Shown here: positions 11,701-23,800 of the stretch, piece by piece
Layout: every line of letters starts with the position of its first letter
Position numbering within the stretch: the stretch's first letter is position 1
Assembly: GCA_016617855.1 (NCBI GenBank)
Contig: JAECUM010009811.1
Location: forward strand, 62,001 to 126,000
Source: Megalonaias nervosa
Lineage: Eukaryota; Mollusca; Bivalvia; Unionida; Unionidae
Reading direction: 5' to 3'
Length of the DNA: 64,000 nucleotides
Program-made: the position numbers and the translations under genes
The notes under the pieces: generated by a model
What the model was told of the DNA's origin: nothing
The model's input: the letters and a program-made list of their open reading frames with translations, nothing else
The model's database searches: none

Positions 11701-14640
11701 CATTCCTGCTTTCTTAATGTTTTTTTTCTAATCGTGTTTGACAGAAATGGTACTTTGTCATATGTGGAGATAATCCACTTTGCATTAAGGGTAAATGTTT
11801 AGTTTTTCAATTTTATCGAGATCTTACTGGATAGAACATCCACACACTCCTTCAGTTGATTTAACTGAGTAATCGTCTGAGATGAATAACACTCATGACA
11901 GGGGCAGAGCCAGTGTGCTCCTCCCACCCCCATGAGTGCAAAAGAACTGCAATGTTTCACGAGTAATTTTCTTTACGGTTAGATGGTTCAAATCATTCCC
12001 TGGAAATGCTTAAAATGTAGGCGCTTCTGGGGACTTTGCCCTCTGGGCCTTCATTAGGGTTCCATCCCACAGACCCCTTTCCTACTTATTTATATCCCCC
12101 TCCCCCATATTTCTTGATATGTCGCAACATGAAAGTATGATTTCAGTTACTCCACTGAGAGCTTGTTTGACACATATGGGTGTCCACGCATGTGACTGGA
12201 ACACAGGTAGGATGCCATTCCTTAAAAACAAAACATCAGCCTCTCCTTATGTATTTTTGTCAACATCAAAAAGCATTACCATGTTCTGTTCACAAACAGT
12301 AATAGGCCAACAAATTGTTTTTGAGGACAGGGTGTGGAAATTTTCTTTTGACATTTTTTCTCTTTTACCCAATATAACCTTTTTCAAATGAAAACAATGG
12401 ATTGAATTATAATAGGTTCTTTTTTCTCAGTAAATCAAAGCAAGATTATCTTTTCAAGCTCTTTGTGTACCAGAACATTTTTTCACCCTCTCCCAAAGCT
12501 TCCAATTAAATGTCAATCTCTAATTACCACAAAAATGTTAATAAATTTCATTTTAAATACATGCATCAAAGATATCAGCATCTTCTTTAATTCAGATCTC
12601 CACATTGATGTAAAACATACGCAATTACCTAATCATTCCAACTACTTCAGTAAGGATTCAGCATGTTTGCTCAGAAATGAATGAAAGTGAATGATGGTAT
12701 AATCTTTTCGAGAATGTTTTGAGAGATATGTACATTGTTGCTCAATATTTTACCATTTTTTTAAAAAAGACAAATCCATGTAATCAATTGTCCCTGAACA
12801 TGCATTTTTTAAACCAAACCATAAAATTAAATACTCACGAATTTCAAATGATTCACAGTATCCTTAAACACTCAATGCAGTCACTGCATATGCCAGATCA
12901 TCTGAATAATACTGAATCTTGAAAGATATTGCTCCTAAACATTGATGGGTGCCCTTGGAACTAGATAATGTTGATGTTTCATCACATTATGAGAAATTTC
13001 TCAGTCGAACTGAGACACCCTGCCATTTTTCACATTTGTACGAATTAATCCCATGTTGATTGGTGACATAAGTAACTCAACCCATTTTAGTCAAAAGCTG
13101 GAACACAAGATTCAATGACGTCATTGTTGTGAATAAAAGAAGCTAACACTACACTGTGTCGGAAACTGCAGGTGATCCTTATGTAATACACTATTCTTAT
13201 TTTGCGTTTGACATGATGCAGTACTCGGCCTAGCATTTACGAGTAGTTTTTCTTCACAGGTTTAACTGACTTGCACTATTTTTTGCAGGTCCGTGTAATA
13301 TGCTTACCAATTAATATGGAAATTCGTAACAGCTGGGTTTATCTTCAGCCTAAGTTCGCCCTTCAAAGTATTCCAACGCCCCAGCTGATCACCAATATTC
13401 ACCAGTCTTATTTTTATCAAATGAATGCTTTTTCCTCTCAGATCTGCTTAAAAAAGCTGGCCAGCCTCTCTTCATTCCCTCTCGATTAAATTTGTACGTC
13501 AGATGCGAATGTAGTTACTAACGGAAATTGTCAAATATATCAAATCAATGCTTTTGGAGAACTCCCGAAAAGAACGGAATTACAAGCCATCTCTTAATTC
13601 TAAATTGAATGTCTGACAGTCATTTAAACCCAACTTCATATTTCAAAAAACAGTTAATGTCAGAAATTGAAAAAAAAAAATAAAAATCATTTAATTCTCT
13701 CCAAAATGTATTTACACTGGAAGAATGGTGAAATTTATGAAATCGGTGGTACTGGGGTTTTAAACTATTTATAGTTCTAAATGGATTGATACCTTTATCT
13801 ACATGATTGTAAAGGTCAGTGTTTATTGATGATTTTGCATGAAGAAGTACACCAATACTTCTATCAACAAATTAGGCAAATGGATATCTTTGTTTTATAT
13901 CAATGTAACAACTTGTGCTATACAGAATGGATGTGCATCATCTCTTCTAAGCATTGTCATGGTTGCTAACAGGGTGATTATCTTTCCCCATGTTTATTTT
14001 AGTAGCTTAAATTGGAAATAATAACACTAAATGTGTTTTCAAAAACACCAGGATTGGTTTGGTGTTTTATGGCACAGCAACACAAGCATGTGCCATGCCC
14101 TTGGCCACATCATATTAACCGACTCGGGTTCATCCAGTTGTAGGATTCCAACTAGCTCCTTGATCGTCGCAAATGTGCAATGCAATCTAATGAGCTACTG
14201 CAACTCCTACCTACATTAGTCTTATGACACACAAGGGACTGCACTAGACCCATTATACCTCTCAAAGCCTGCGTGGGATTAAAAATATTAGCATTAAAAG
14301 TTAATATTGTAAAAACAAAAGCAATTCAAACTGGAACTTTAAAAAAGTCTCAGATTCAAACCTGTACCAGTCAGAATGGTCTCTTTTAGGAATTCATTTG
14401 CTGAAAAATAGTTTAGAATTTATCAGTATTACCACTGAAAATAAAATTAAGGATAAAAAAGTTTAGTACGAGTGGAGTCGTAGAAACTTGACAAAATGTA
14501 GAAAAGTCACAGTGGTTGAATCCTTGACATTGTACAAAAATGGATTTGTTACCGGAAGGGGGATCGGGACAAAACCAATTTAAATTATGTAACACATGTG
14601 CTATTATTGTGTTGCTCTTTTATGTGTAGCACAGACAGTT
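8746..14640. other. Long AT-rich non-coding stretch
   Basis: No gene, RNA or complete mobile element recognised on either strand. Short open frames are AT-rich and have no recognisable domains. Weak dispersed-repeat similarity: 10,741-10,900 resembles 33,240-33,370 (AATGGGA, GCTGGA, ACACTTGGATNAT), and 14,059-14,092 resembles 18,405-18,433 (GGTGTTTTRTG, ACAGCAACACAAG). These are probably old SINE-like copies. Confidence 0.45.
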
Positions 14641-17340
14641 AAAACTATCTGAAATAGTGTGAGATTGCTAGAAGGTGGCTTTCATGACATTATCCAAAGA
14701 ATAATGACTAAAAAGAGGCCCATGATGCAGCAGTAGCCCTGACCTCATGCACTTTGGCTTTCATGAAAGAGAGACCTCTCAAAGTGAGAGATGGATAAGC
14801 TCTTTTAATAGTACAGACAATCCACCTCAAGATGGTGGTAGCCAAAATATCAGAAGCACCTTTGAGATGTAAAGATGTGTACGACCCATTCCTTTCTCTT
14901 TTAATTTAGACAGAAATGTAAAGCTCTAACTGGGTAAAGGAGTACATCTTGATCACCCCATGCAGATATGACTGAGATCAGGGATTTCAGTAGGAACTGG
15001 ATCTATTGATGGTAGCTGATGCTTGTCGAGAAAGCCAGGTTGGCAAAGTAGAGAAATCGAAATATAGTTACAATGAACCATAAACAACCCTAACCAATGC
15101 TTGGGAGAGAAGAAGGAAGACTATTTTAGGGGTATGGTTCTTGGTGGAAGCTTCACTCTAAGATTCATAAGGAGGTTTAGATAACGACCAAAGAATATGA
15201 GGTTCCACTTTGACATTATAGAGTGACAGACTCGATGTTGGACCTCAAAGTACCAGACCAGTTCTGAGAGATGTGGGCGAGTCCTTAATGTGGTGCCCAT
15301 AATAACAAGAGCATTGGAGAGGGCTGCTTTCTATCTCTTAATGGTGGATACTGAACAATTGTTTTCACTTAAGAGAAAAACAAAATATCTTCAACTGCAG
15401 TTAAAGGAAATCGGGTAGGATCAGTGCACTTCCTACAGCACCAATTACAGAAAATTCTCCATTAGGCATCATAAACCTTAGAGGTCAATTGTCTTCTAGC
15501 CTGAGTGATGCATTTGGTTCTGGCAGACAGATCATTTGATATAAGCCAGGAACGAAGGTAGAGAATTTGAGAAGTGCTGTACAATAGGAATTTTCTGCTC
15601 ATAGCAGATCCCTCGTAAGCAGTAATACCCTGGAGTTCCAAAATCAACAGGCTGAGGATGATTCTGAGTCACATTCACTGGGGCCTAGGTACTATCAAGA
15701 GGAACCAAGATTTGGAAGTACTGATTCTGTAAAGAACTCATGGGATTATTCTGAATGGTGCGAATGCATAGACACTATCAATTCCACCTCTTGTTGAAGG
15801 CTTCAGCCGGCAATGACATCTGACCCAGCATTGGAGACATAAAGGGGGGAAGGACTTGTTCTTCAACCTCATTGCCAACAAGTCTACCAATGGTCTTCCA
15901 TATCATGAATAAGTGTCTCTGTTACCGACTGGTACGAGACCATTCCATGACGAGTTCGCCCTTGCTCGTCTGAACAAGCTGACTTTATATATCTCTTGCC
16001 TGGAATGTAGCAGACTCTGATGATGATCTCTGAAACTGTCCAGTGAAGAAGGTCCTGTTGACGGCTGAGGACCTGGAAGCCAGGACAAAAGGAAGAGATC
16101 GAGAATGGAAGATCTTCTGACACAAAGCAGCAGGAATTGAATTTCTTGCAGGCTAGAAAGATTAGGATGTGAAGACAGGCATCATGGAAATCTATAGACT
16201 GCCCAGTCATTTTGGCATGATGGCATTCCTGACAGAAGCATATGTCTCCGTTTTAAAGGCTCTTCCAGAAGAAACTTGTTCAATTACGAGTCAAAACATT
16301 CCCCTTTTCTAAAAATAGAAAGATCCGTAAATAAAATTCCTGACTTTGGATGTTTGTCACCCTCTCTCTCATGTCCTTTCTTAGATGGGTGTACTCCTCT
16401 TTCCACACAGACATCAGTTGAAACTGATGGAACCAAATAGGTTCCATCAAACAGGAAGGTCCTGGAAGCAAAACTGGCAACCCTTCTTTACTGTGGAATG
16501 AATCCACACATCAGGCATGAGAGTCTACCCAGTCTCTGAAAAATGGTTCAATTTTGCACCTACTGCAACGTCAAGATGAGGGGAACTTGGCAGGAGAGGA
16601 TGCAACTCTCTAAGGATTGTTGCCCCTTCCTTAGGAAAGAAGGAGGGGTCCAAAGACTTCCTCTAGTCAGTCCCATTCACCTTATCATGAGAAAGACTGG
16701 CAGAAAGTGTTTTAAATTAGGTCTGAGGGTTCTGCTGGTTCCTGCACTTTGAAAAAGAATTAAAAGGGGAAAGCTGTGGAACATATGGGATAGTGGAATT
16801 TCTTCAAGGTTATCCAGGCCCGGTAGACAGCCAGGTTCCATTGTTACTAATCCCACAAGAACTGCAAGGCCACTGTAGGGATAAGTCATCCAAATAACGT
16901 CATAACGTCATAATATCAAGGGGCTGGCTGCAAAAGGCTTTTGCTGTGTCCCAGCAAAACTACTTAATGTCACTAAAACAACATAACCTGCAGACGTGAA
17001 GAGGCTTTGTACAGAGCACCATGGACATGTACAGTAAATCTTGGTGTCCTGGCAACAGCCTCAAACAGTCTCTGCAACACAGCCAGACATGATTTCTTCC
17101 TTCAAATGAACGATGGAAGCAGCTGAAAAAGATTGGCATGAGACATTAATATGACTAGTGTCTGAGCCTTCATTTCAAAAGCCTTGAGAGCCTTGATGGG
17201 GGGACAGGCCATGGCCTCTGCTGAAATCACAACAGGGAAGCACCAGAGTCCAAGCTGGGGTGTTAAGGGGTCAAGTGGGAGAACAGACCCGTAGCTGGAG
17301 GCCAAAACCTGCCCAGTCTGCCAATCCATGGAGCCACAGC
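14641..17340 (-). mobile_element. Decayed DIRS-type (tyrosine recombinase) retroelement
   Basis: Read on the minus strand the fragments follow DIRS order. At 16.3-16.4 kb there is an EFYLRIFLF segment, as in the start of DIRS RTs. At 15.88-16.21 kb there is an RT core with SIDFHDACLHI (motif A region, Asp retained) and LPFSISSF (motif B region), followed by YIPGK as at the end of the DIRS RNase H. Between about 14.7 and 15.65 kb there are tyrosine-recombinase-like fragments (TQARRQLTSKVYDA; further frames resembling the core-binding domain). Multiple stops and frame changes break every domain, and the RNase H seems shortened by a deletion. The 17.1-17.33 kb frame may be the gag-like upstream part. 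DIRS is favoured over Gypsy because recombinase-like rather than integrase-like sequence follows the RNase H end; I could not find the split direct or inverted terminal repeats. Confidence 0.55.
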
Positions 17341-18655
17341 AAAGTCATCCATTGTGTCATGGTAGGATAAGGGCTTGAATGGAAACATCAAGATAGGAGG
17401 GGTGTCAACTGTACCATTCAACAGGCAATGGCCAGTCAGAATATGTAGACCTTAATGACATGTCTCTCTGGACAAACAAGATCTCGATTTAAACCCATTG
17501 GAAATATAGTACTGGTTGCTGGAGGCTGACTTCTAACAGAGGGATGACAAAGAAGCATCACTTCGCTAGCATGGTACTCCAACATTCACATTCAATGAAA
17601 TGGGACACAGATACATGAAAATAAAGCAAGGACTGGGGACAAAATAAAACAAACACAAAACAAAAAAACAGGATATGATTGACAGTAGAAATGCCCAAAA
17701 ACTTAAAAGCTGAAATGCTGAGCATATAAGCGACACGATGACGTGCTGAAAGTCCAAGGAAAAGAGGGATGGTATTCTGCTGTAAGTGGACTTAGGTTTC
17801 AAAGTGAGATGATGCTGGGTTTTTTATTTTTTATTTTAGACCTCTAAGTACTGCAATTATTTGGCATTTCAATTACTAACTGGAGGAGCGAATAATATCC
17901 TTGGACTTGGTAATAATGCCAGGAAAAGATATTGCAAAGATGCTTTTTATGCATGGGGAAAGAATACAGTTATCTGAAATGAAACAAGCTTCACATAACC
18001 ATTATATAAATGTCAACAGAAAAGTAAAAATGTCACCACTGATCGGAAAACAATTTTGTAAAAATTTTGACTATTGAAAGGAGTTACATTTCTGAATAAT
18101 ATCTGTCATGGTTTGCTTTTACGTTAATATGAATCTTTTTTTGTAGATTGGTAAAGTTTTCACCACCACTTACCAACTTGTATGGAATTATAAAATAAAT
18201 TACATAAAAGTCACCTAAATTTGAAAAAGGACTGCTGGTCCAATTGTTCAAAACTTTGATTGAAGAGTCAACCAGGATGTTGTGATGTAGGTGATATATT
18301 GGTTAAACCCATTCTGTTGAGTCCAAAAGCCCCAAAACTATATTTCATTAAATATGCCCAAGATAAAGATACTGGTGAACAAAAGTATATTCAGTGTTAT
18401 TGATATGGTGTTTTGTGATACAGCAACACAAGTAGGTTGTATGAATTTTTATAAAATACACTCTCATTAGAATTTGATTTAATAAAAGTTTAATTCAATC
18501 TGGAAATGTCAGATATGAATCAATCTTCTATTAATGATTTCATATTGTTTGAGGTAAAATTTAGTATGAATTTCATGGATAAATATATGAAGGAAAAGAC
18601 CCAAGTATTCAACAGCTTCATTCAGAATAAACTTGTTTTATTGTATGTTCAAGTT
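17341..18655. other. Non-coding stretch
   Basis: AT-rich, nothing recognised apart from the short dispersed motif at 18,405-18,433. Confidence 0.45.
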
Positions 18656-20280
18656 CATAGGTGTCAACTTGCACGGTTTAACCGTAATTTGTACTGTTTT
18701 TTCCATTTTGGTCAGTGTATGGCCGTACAACCATTTTGGACATTTTCTTCATAAATAATATATATATTTTTTTATTTATTTATTTTTTTTTTTGTCTGAA
18801 TCTGGGACTCTAGATATAATTTTTTTAGAACAAGAATTCAACAAGATCAGGGTGGCCTGAAATAACCAATCAAATCATACTCAAAACCACGCTTTTCCTT
18901 TGCCTGATAATGAAACGAGTTTAATTTCGTGGTTCAACTCCTGTGTGTGAAGATCTTGTTGTTTATCACTCTGAAATTTGACGCTCTCTCGGATTTCTAA
19001 TATTGACCAAGTACCTGTGTAGTATGTTTTCTTGTTTTATACATTATTATTTTATTATTTATACTCATTACTATCAAATGCATACAGTTGACATCAATTT
19101 TCATACTTTACATAGTGTGGCAGTCATGGTGGTGTAACTGTAATTCATCCGACTTTTCTGTGTGGAGATAAAGTCAATTTATTAAAAATTTTAACAATAT
19201 ACTAATTAAAAATAAATAGTCTGCTGAATTTAGAACCGGGATTTTATCGTGTTGTCATATTTTTGAATTAAATTTACGTAATGCAAACAGGAAGATGCAT
19301 TGCCAGCATGACGAAGTAGTACAGATACTGAGTGACGTCATTTTCCTGGCTCGAAAATATGTAACACTGCCAATTTATATCCAGTTTTGACCAAAATCGG
19401 CAAACCATATAGCAAATTCATAACTTTTCAAACACCAGATACACAATTAACAGAAACAATCAACAGCTTATGAGGTACAAACTTCTGGACTGCTACTTTG
19501 TCAATTTGTTTTATTTCTAGATTTCAATTTTTTGGGATAGCTCCTGGCGTAATATCTTGGAGTTTATGGGGAAAAATATAAATTCGTAACACATTTGTAA
19601 TCGGGAGATCTTCCTTTATCACATATCAAATCTAAATTTTTAAATTATTTTTTTTATTTCTTTCATCTAGTTGAAATATTCCATCCATCAAAGGGCTGAG
19701 CCTAACTCGAAGAAAAACAAACTTGAAGACACTGACCGAGGTCATGGCAGGTTTCAGGCTGATTGGATTAAAGTCTTCCCTGGCACTGTAGATGTATCAA
19801 AGTTACAATCCTCCCATGCTTTTTGTAAAATATGCAGTAAAGACATTAAAGTGGTGGCATCGGGCATATATGATCTGAAGGAACACTGCAGACTGAGAGA
19901 TCTTTTTCAATGATGAAGAAAATACATACAGAATGTAGGAAGTCTGAATTCAGACACAGTAGCATCATTTTTACAATGTAAAATAAACAATGACATCTGC
20001 TGCAGAGACTTTAAAACCCCAGAATACATTTTGAAAAGTGCGAAAGGTGCATGTATTGCATATAATACAACACTCAAGTAAAAAGAATGAAATAAAGTTT
20101 CAGAAATGCAAACAATTATGTAAATATGTGTAAAAATACTGTGTATAGCATTTGTTGTTTTAAAACTGTTGATCTTGTATAATATATGAATACATTTTTT
20201 CATGTTAGGTTTTTTTGGTCTTTGTAAGGTTTTTATTGCTCTGGCATACAGGTTTTCATCTCAAGAGGTTGACACCTATG
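18656..20280 (+). mobile_element. hAT-like DNA transposon remnant with BED-finger exon
   Basis: Short terminal inverted repeats bound the unit: CATAGGTGTCAAC at 18,656 and its reverse complement GTTGACACCTATG ending at 20,280. The flanks share CAAG just outside the ends, compatible with an eroded 8-bp target duplication. The only coding signal is the BED-like zinc finger at 19,671-19,913. hAT transposases start with a BED finger and have short TIRs, so hAT is inferred. No DDE or dimerisation domain is visible, so it is an internally deleted or decayed copy. Confidence 0.5.
19671..19913 (+). pseudogene. BED-type zinc-finger fragment of a hAT-like transposase
   Basis: Open frame of 80 codons beginning directly after a polypyrimidine-TAG that looks like a 3' splice site (TTTCATCTAG ending at 19,670); there is no ATG at the start. 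It contains FQADWIKVFP and FCKICSKDI with a following Leu-Lys-Glu-His, matching the layout of the BED finger (Cys-x2-Cys, later His) at the front of hAT transposases. The last His/Cys of a complete finger is not clear. Ends at a TGA near 19,913 without catalytic domain. Confidence 0.45.
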
Positions 20281-20579
20281 CAAGCTGAACACATCAAAAT
20301 CAGTTAATTAAAATCGGACTTTTCTTAAAATGGAATGATGCAATGGCATATTTCAATAATTAAAAGTAAACTCTGGTATATTATATAAGTTCTGTGTTAA
20401 GTATCTTTGAATTTCTGTAGAAGTGTTACATGCTGTTTGTATATTTTATGCTGTAAGTTCTGTTTTCCACAGTATGGTGGAAATGTGGGAACTTCTGTGT
20501 AAAATCCTTTTCATTGAGAAACTGAATAATTTTTTCCAAAAATATCACTAATACTTTTGAAGAAGAAATAAACTGAGAG

Positions 20580-20945
20580 TCAAGGAGAAGCAGTGATAAC
20601 AAGATTATTCAAGATGGCCTCCACTGTGGCCTTAATGGATGTTCAAGGGAAACCACTTTCTTTTAATTAAACTAGAGATCACAAGAAGTTTAGTGAAAAC
20701 ACCATGTCACCATGACTATCTCTTCAAGAGAAGTAGTGATAAAATGATTTTCAGGATAGCCACAATCATGGTTATATTTTCATTTTGGACCAGGTGACAG
20801 TGTGGTGCCATATTGGATATCCAAGCAGCACCATTTTCATTTAAGACCAACTAGACCTTGGGATAAATATACCTATAGTTTTATCGCAATCCTCCAAGCA
20901 GTTTAGAAGAATTAGCAATAACAAAACATGTCAGCCACTACTTCA
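20580..20945 (+). repeat. ~146-bp repeat family, locus 1 (about 2.5 copies)
   Basis: Units with AGYRGTGATAACAAGAT, TTCAAGATGGCC, CATTTTCATTT and GACCAACTAGACC recur at about 143-146 bp. The same family appears in longer array at 27.6-28.37 kb and as single pieces at 33.74 and 34.74 kb. Confidence 0.7.
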
Positions 20946-21122
20946 CCCCTTTCAGTTTAAACCTCTACTCCACTTGTCCCCCCACCCCACCCCCAACTCA
21001 TGATGGGAGAAATACCATACATAAATCTCTATGACACCCATGCTTGCGGCTTTGTTTCATAAAGGTTCAACAATATCACAGAAAACATACTGTCAGAGTT
21101 GTCCAAGTTCAGATTTTAAAAA

Positions 21123-21128
21123 TTTTAT
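21123..21128 (-). promoter_or_regulatory. Candidate poly(A) signal of the FAM177-like gene
   Basis: AATAAA on the minus strand (plus strand TTTATT) about 155 bp after the stop codon at 21,284; position fits a short 3' UTR. Confidence 0.4.
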
Positions 21129-21283
21129 TATTTCATATAAACAGAAATAAATAGGTAACCTTATGTACAGCATAATATTAAAATATTTACAAGATGAAAT
21201 ATTAAAACAAGTGTTTCTCCATAATTAACAAGTGACATTATCTGAGGTCAATTAATCAGAGCATCCAATAAAGAATAATAAAA

Positions 21284-21412
21284 CTAGAATTTCTCCATAT
21301 TCTGTGTGAAAGTTCCTCCATCCTTTTTTGAACCCTCCACCTGAACATCCACAACTGATAGTACTTGCATTTCTTGTTCTAACTTCATTTGTTGTTTAAT
21401 TTCTCGTTCTTC
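21284..21412 (-). CDS. FAM177A1-like: FAM177A1-like gene, last coding exon
   Basis: Minus-strand exon: acceptor TTTTTCCAACAG ends at 21,413, and coding starts EEREIKQQMKLEQEM in phase 0 and ends at TAG 21,284-21,286. The previous exon (23,700-23,797) ends in phase 0 with RLKEE, so the junction gives the Glu-rich helix expected after YQYAIDEYYRMKKEE in FAM177 proteins. FAM177 is a small conserved animal family. The tail beyond the helix is lineage-specific. Confidence 0.75.
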   Translation of the reverse strand, partial: EEREIKQQMKLEQEMQVLSVVDVQVEGSKKDGGTFTQNMEKF

Positions 21413-21734
21413 CTGTTGGAAAAATCAATCAAAAGCTGATAATGAGATAATGATAATAAACTTGTAAAATACACAAAACATTCCAATAACCACTCTAAAT
21501 AAGTACAAAATGACAATAACTCTGTTCTGCATGTATGTGTCTGTCCATATGTCCATCCACTTCCCTGGCTAACTTCAGTGTTGAAGTTCATTTACATTCT
21601 TTTTATGTATGTCTTTTGCAGCTAAATAAATGGCAGACTCAAGAAAAAAAATGGAGTCACTTGTTTATATTTTTAAATACGCTAGTGTTCTGCAGGATGC
21701 CATGTCCAGCCTAATAGTGGTGTTTCTATAATAT

Positions 21735-22615
21735 GGATTCTGTCCATGTAAGAAACACAGGAACCTGAAGCATATCTGGATACAGCTTATGTAAGAAAGA
21801 CTGGAGCTTGTAGCATATCTGGATACAGCTTATGTATAAAGACTGGAGCTTGTAGCATATCTGGATACAGCTTATGTAAGAAAGACTGGTGCTTGTAGCA
21901 TATCTGGATACAGCTTATGTACAAAATACAGGAGGTTCTAACACATCTGGATACAGCTTATGTAAGAAAGGCAGGGCGTTCTAACACAACTGGATACAGT
22001 TTATGTAAGAAAGACAGGAGGTTCTAACACATCTGGATACAGCTTATGTAAGAAAGGCAGAACTTGTGACATAGCTGGGCACAAGCTTATATATGAAAGA
22101 CATGAAACAGTAGGATATTGTGGTACAAGCATGCAAAAAGACTGAAGCTTGTAGCATACCTGGGTACAGGTTTATGTAAGAAAGACAGGAACTTGCAGCA
22201 TATCTGGGTACAACTTATGTATGAAAGACAAAACTTGTAGCATATCTGGATGCAAGCTTATGTATGAAAGGGAGGAACTTGTAGCATATCTGGGTACAAG
22301 CTTATGTACGAAAGGCACAAACCTTGCAGGATACCTGGGTACAGCCTATGTAAGAAAGACAGGACCTTCTAGCATATTTGATCACAGATTATATAAGAAA
22401 GACTGGAGCTTGTCGCATATGTGGGTACAGGCTTACATATGAAAGACAGAATCTTGTAGCATATCTGGGTACAAGCTAACATATGAAAGACAGGAACTTG
22501 TAGCACATGTGGGTACAAGCTTCTGTATGAAAGATAGGAGCTTGTAGCACATCTGGATACAAGCTTAGGGATGAAAGACAGGAGTTTATAGCACATCTGG
22601 ATACACTCTTAAGCT
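21735..22615. repeat. Satellite array, ~43-bp unit, about 20 copies
   Basis: Unit with CTTGTAGCATATCTGG, ATACAGCTTATGTA and (A/G)AAAGAC; spacings of 42-43 bp are measured between copies at 21,781, 21,824, 21,866 and 21,909. Lies in an intron of the FAM177-like gene. Open frames inside it are repeat artefacts. Confidence 0.9.
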
Positions 22616-22904
22616 GTTAGTAACACTGTACCATAGTTTCAGCTGAACCCATCAACCAACATAAAGATACCTGACTTCAAATCTTTCACTACCTTAACAC
22701 TATCAACATCACTGCCAAAAAAATAACCACATCTCTGGCCATTCGTAGAGAGGACAAATATGAATTTTCACTTGAATTCATAATTTCAATACACACTTGT
22801 TTAACTGCATACATCTTTTTCTGGTGATAAATGACTTGTCACTATAGTAGGCAACAACTGAGAACTAACAAGATGACCTGAATCAAAGTGAAATTCATGG
22901 CCTG

Positions 22905-22995
22905 TAGTAAATCCTGTCTTACGAGATCATTCTCTGCAACAAAAAAGAAATGGTCTCTCAAGATAGGTAGTCTCACAATGCAGGTCAGGTTGAGA
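22905..22995 (+). repeat. Left-end fragment related to the 28.74-kb transposon
   Basis: AGTAAATCCTGTCTTACGAG, then GGTCTCTCAAGATAGGTAGTCT, matches the left 90 bp of the 28,740 element with several substitutions; no right end seen nearby. Probably a truncated relative. Confidence 0.45.
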
Positions 22996-23699
22996 TCAGG
23001 CCCCATATTCTCAAAACTTTCTGAGCAGATATTCTACCTAAAGTTCAATGTCCAAAACTGCAGTGAGTCTCTAACTTTAATTTAAATAAAGTGAGAATGA
23101 TAAATCTTTCAGAATTTACTTAACTTGGGTCCTTTCTTAGACTGCTGAATTGATATGACCAACTACAAGTATGCTACCTGATTTAGGGGTTTTGGGGCAT
23201 GAGATGGAGTTTTGTGATCTGTCTTGAGAATATGAAACCTGGATATAAACAACATTTTCTCAAAACAGTAGTGTTTTCAAGCCAGCGTTTACTGTAATAC
23301 GCCTGGCCCACTGATATTACAAATAGTTCTTAACTAAAACTTTGAATGTTGGAATGGTCAGTGAACTGACCTTAGTCAATCAGACATAGGAATTTGGGCT
23401 AGAAAGTGTGACTGACCACAAGAAGTATTTCTAATCTCAAGATGAGGTGGACAAGGAAATACAGAGCCCAGTCATACAAGAGAGACAGTCTCCCAAAACA
23501 ATGGTCCTTTAAAACCAGCTTTTACTGTATTAGGCCCCAAAATAATAAACGATTCTCACACCCAGAGTTACTTCAAACTTTAGATGTCAGAATGGTCAAT
23601 AAACTAAGAAAGTAAGACATGAGAATTTTGACTTGAATGTGAGCTTCAGCAAAAGAAATATCTGTAATGAGTCAGGTGAACATGATAATATTAACTTAC

Positions 23700-23797
23700 T
23701 TCTTCCTTAAGTCTGTAAAATTCATCAATGGCATACTGGTACTTTGGAGTTGTAATTCCAAAAAACCAGGCCAACTTTTCACCACAGGTGTCCGCAG
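23700..23797 (-). CDS. FAM177A1-like: FAM177A1-like gene, third identified exon
   Basis: Minus-strand exon with acceptor TTTACACAG just above 23,797 and donor GTAAGT below 23,700. Phase 1 at the start matches the preceding exon (ends phase 1 at 31,230). It encodes ADTCGEKLAWFFGITTPKYQ and continues YAIDEFYRLKEE, the family signature GEKLAS-hGI...KYQYAIDEYYRMK. Amphipathic region, probably membrane-associated in the family. This exon is the strongest single piece of evidence for the gene. Confidence 0.88.
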
Positions 23798-23800
23798 CTG

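Noticed and set aside
22221..22596. Open frames in both directions at 22.2-22.6 kb
   Set aside because: They fall inside the 43-bp satellite; no composition or domain support.
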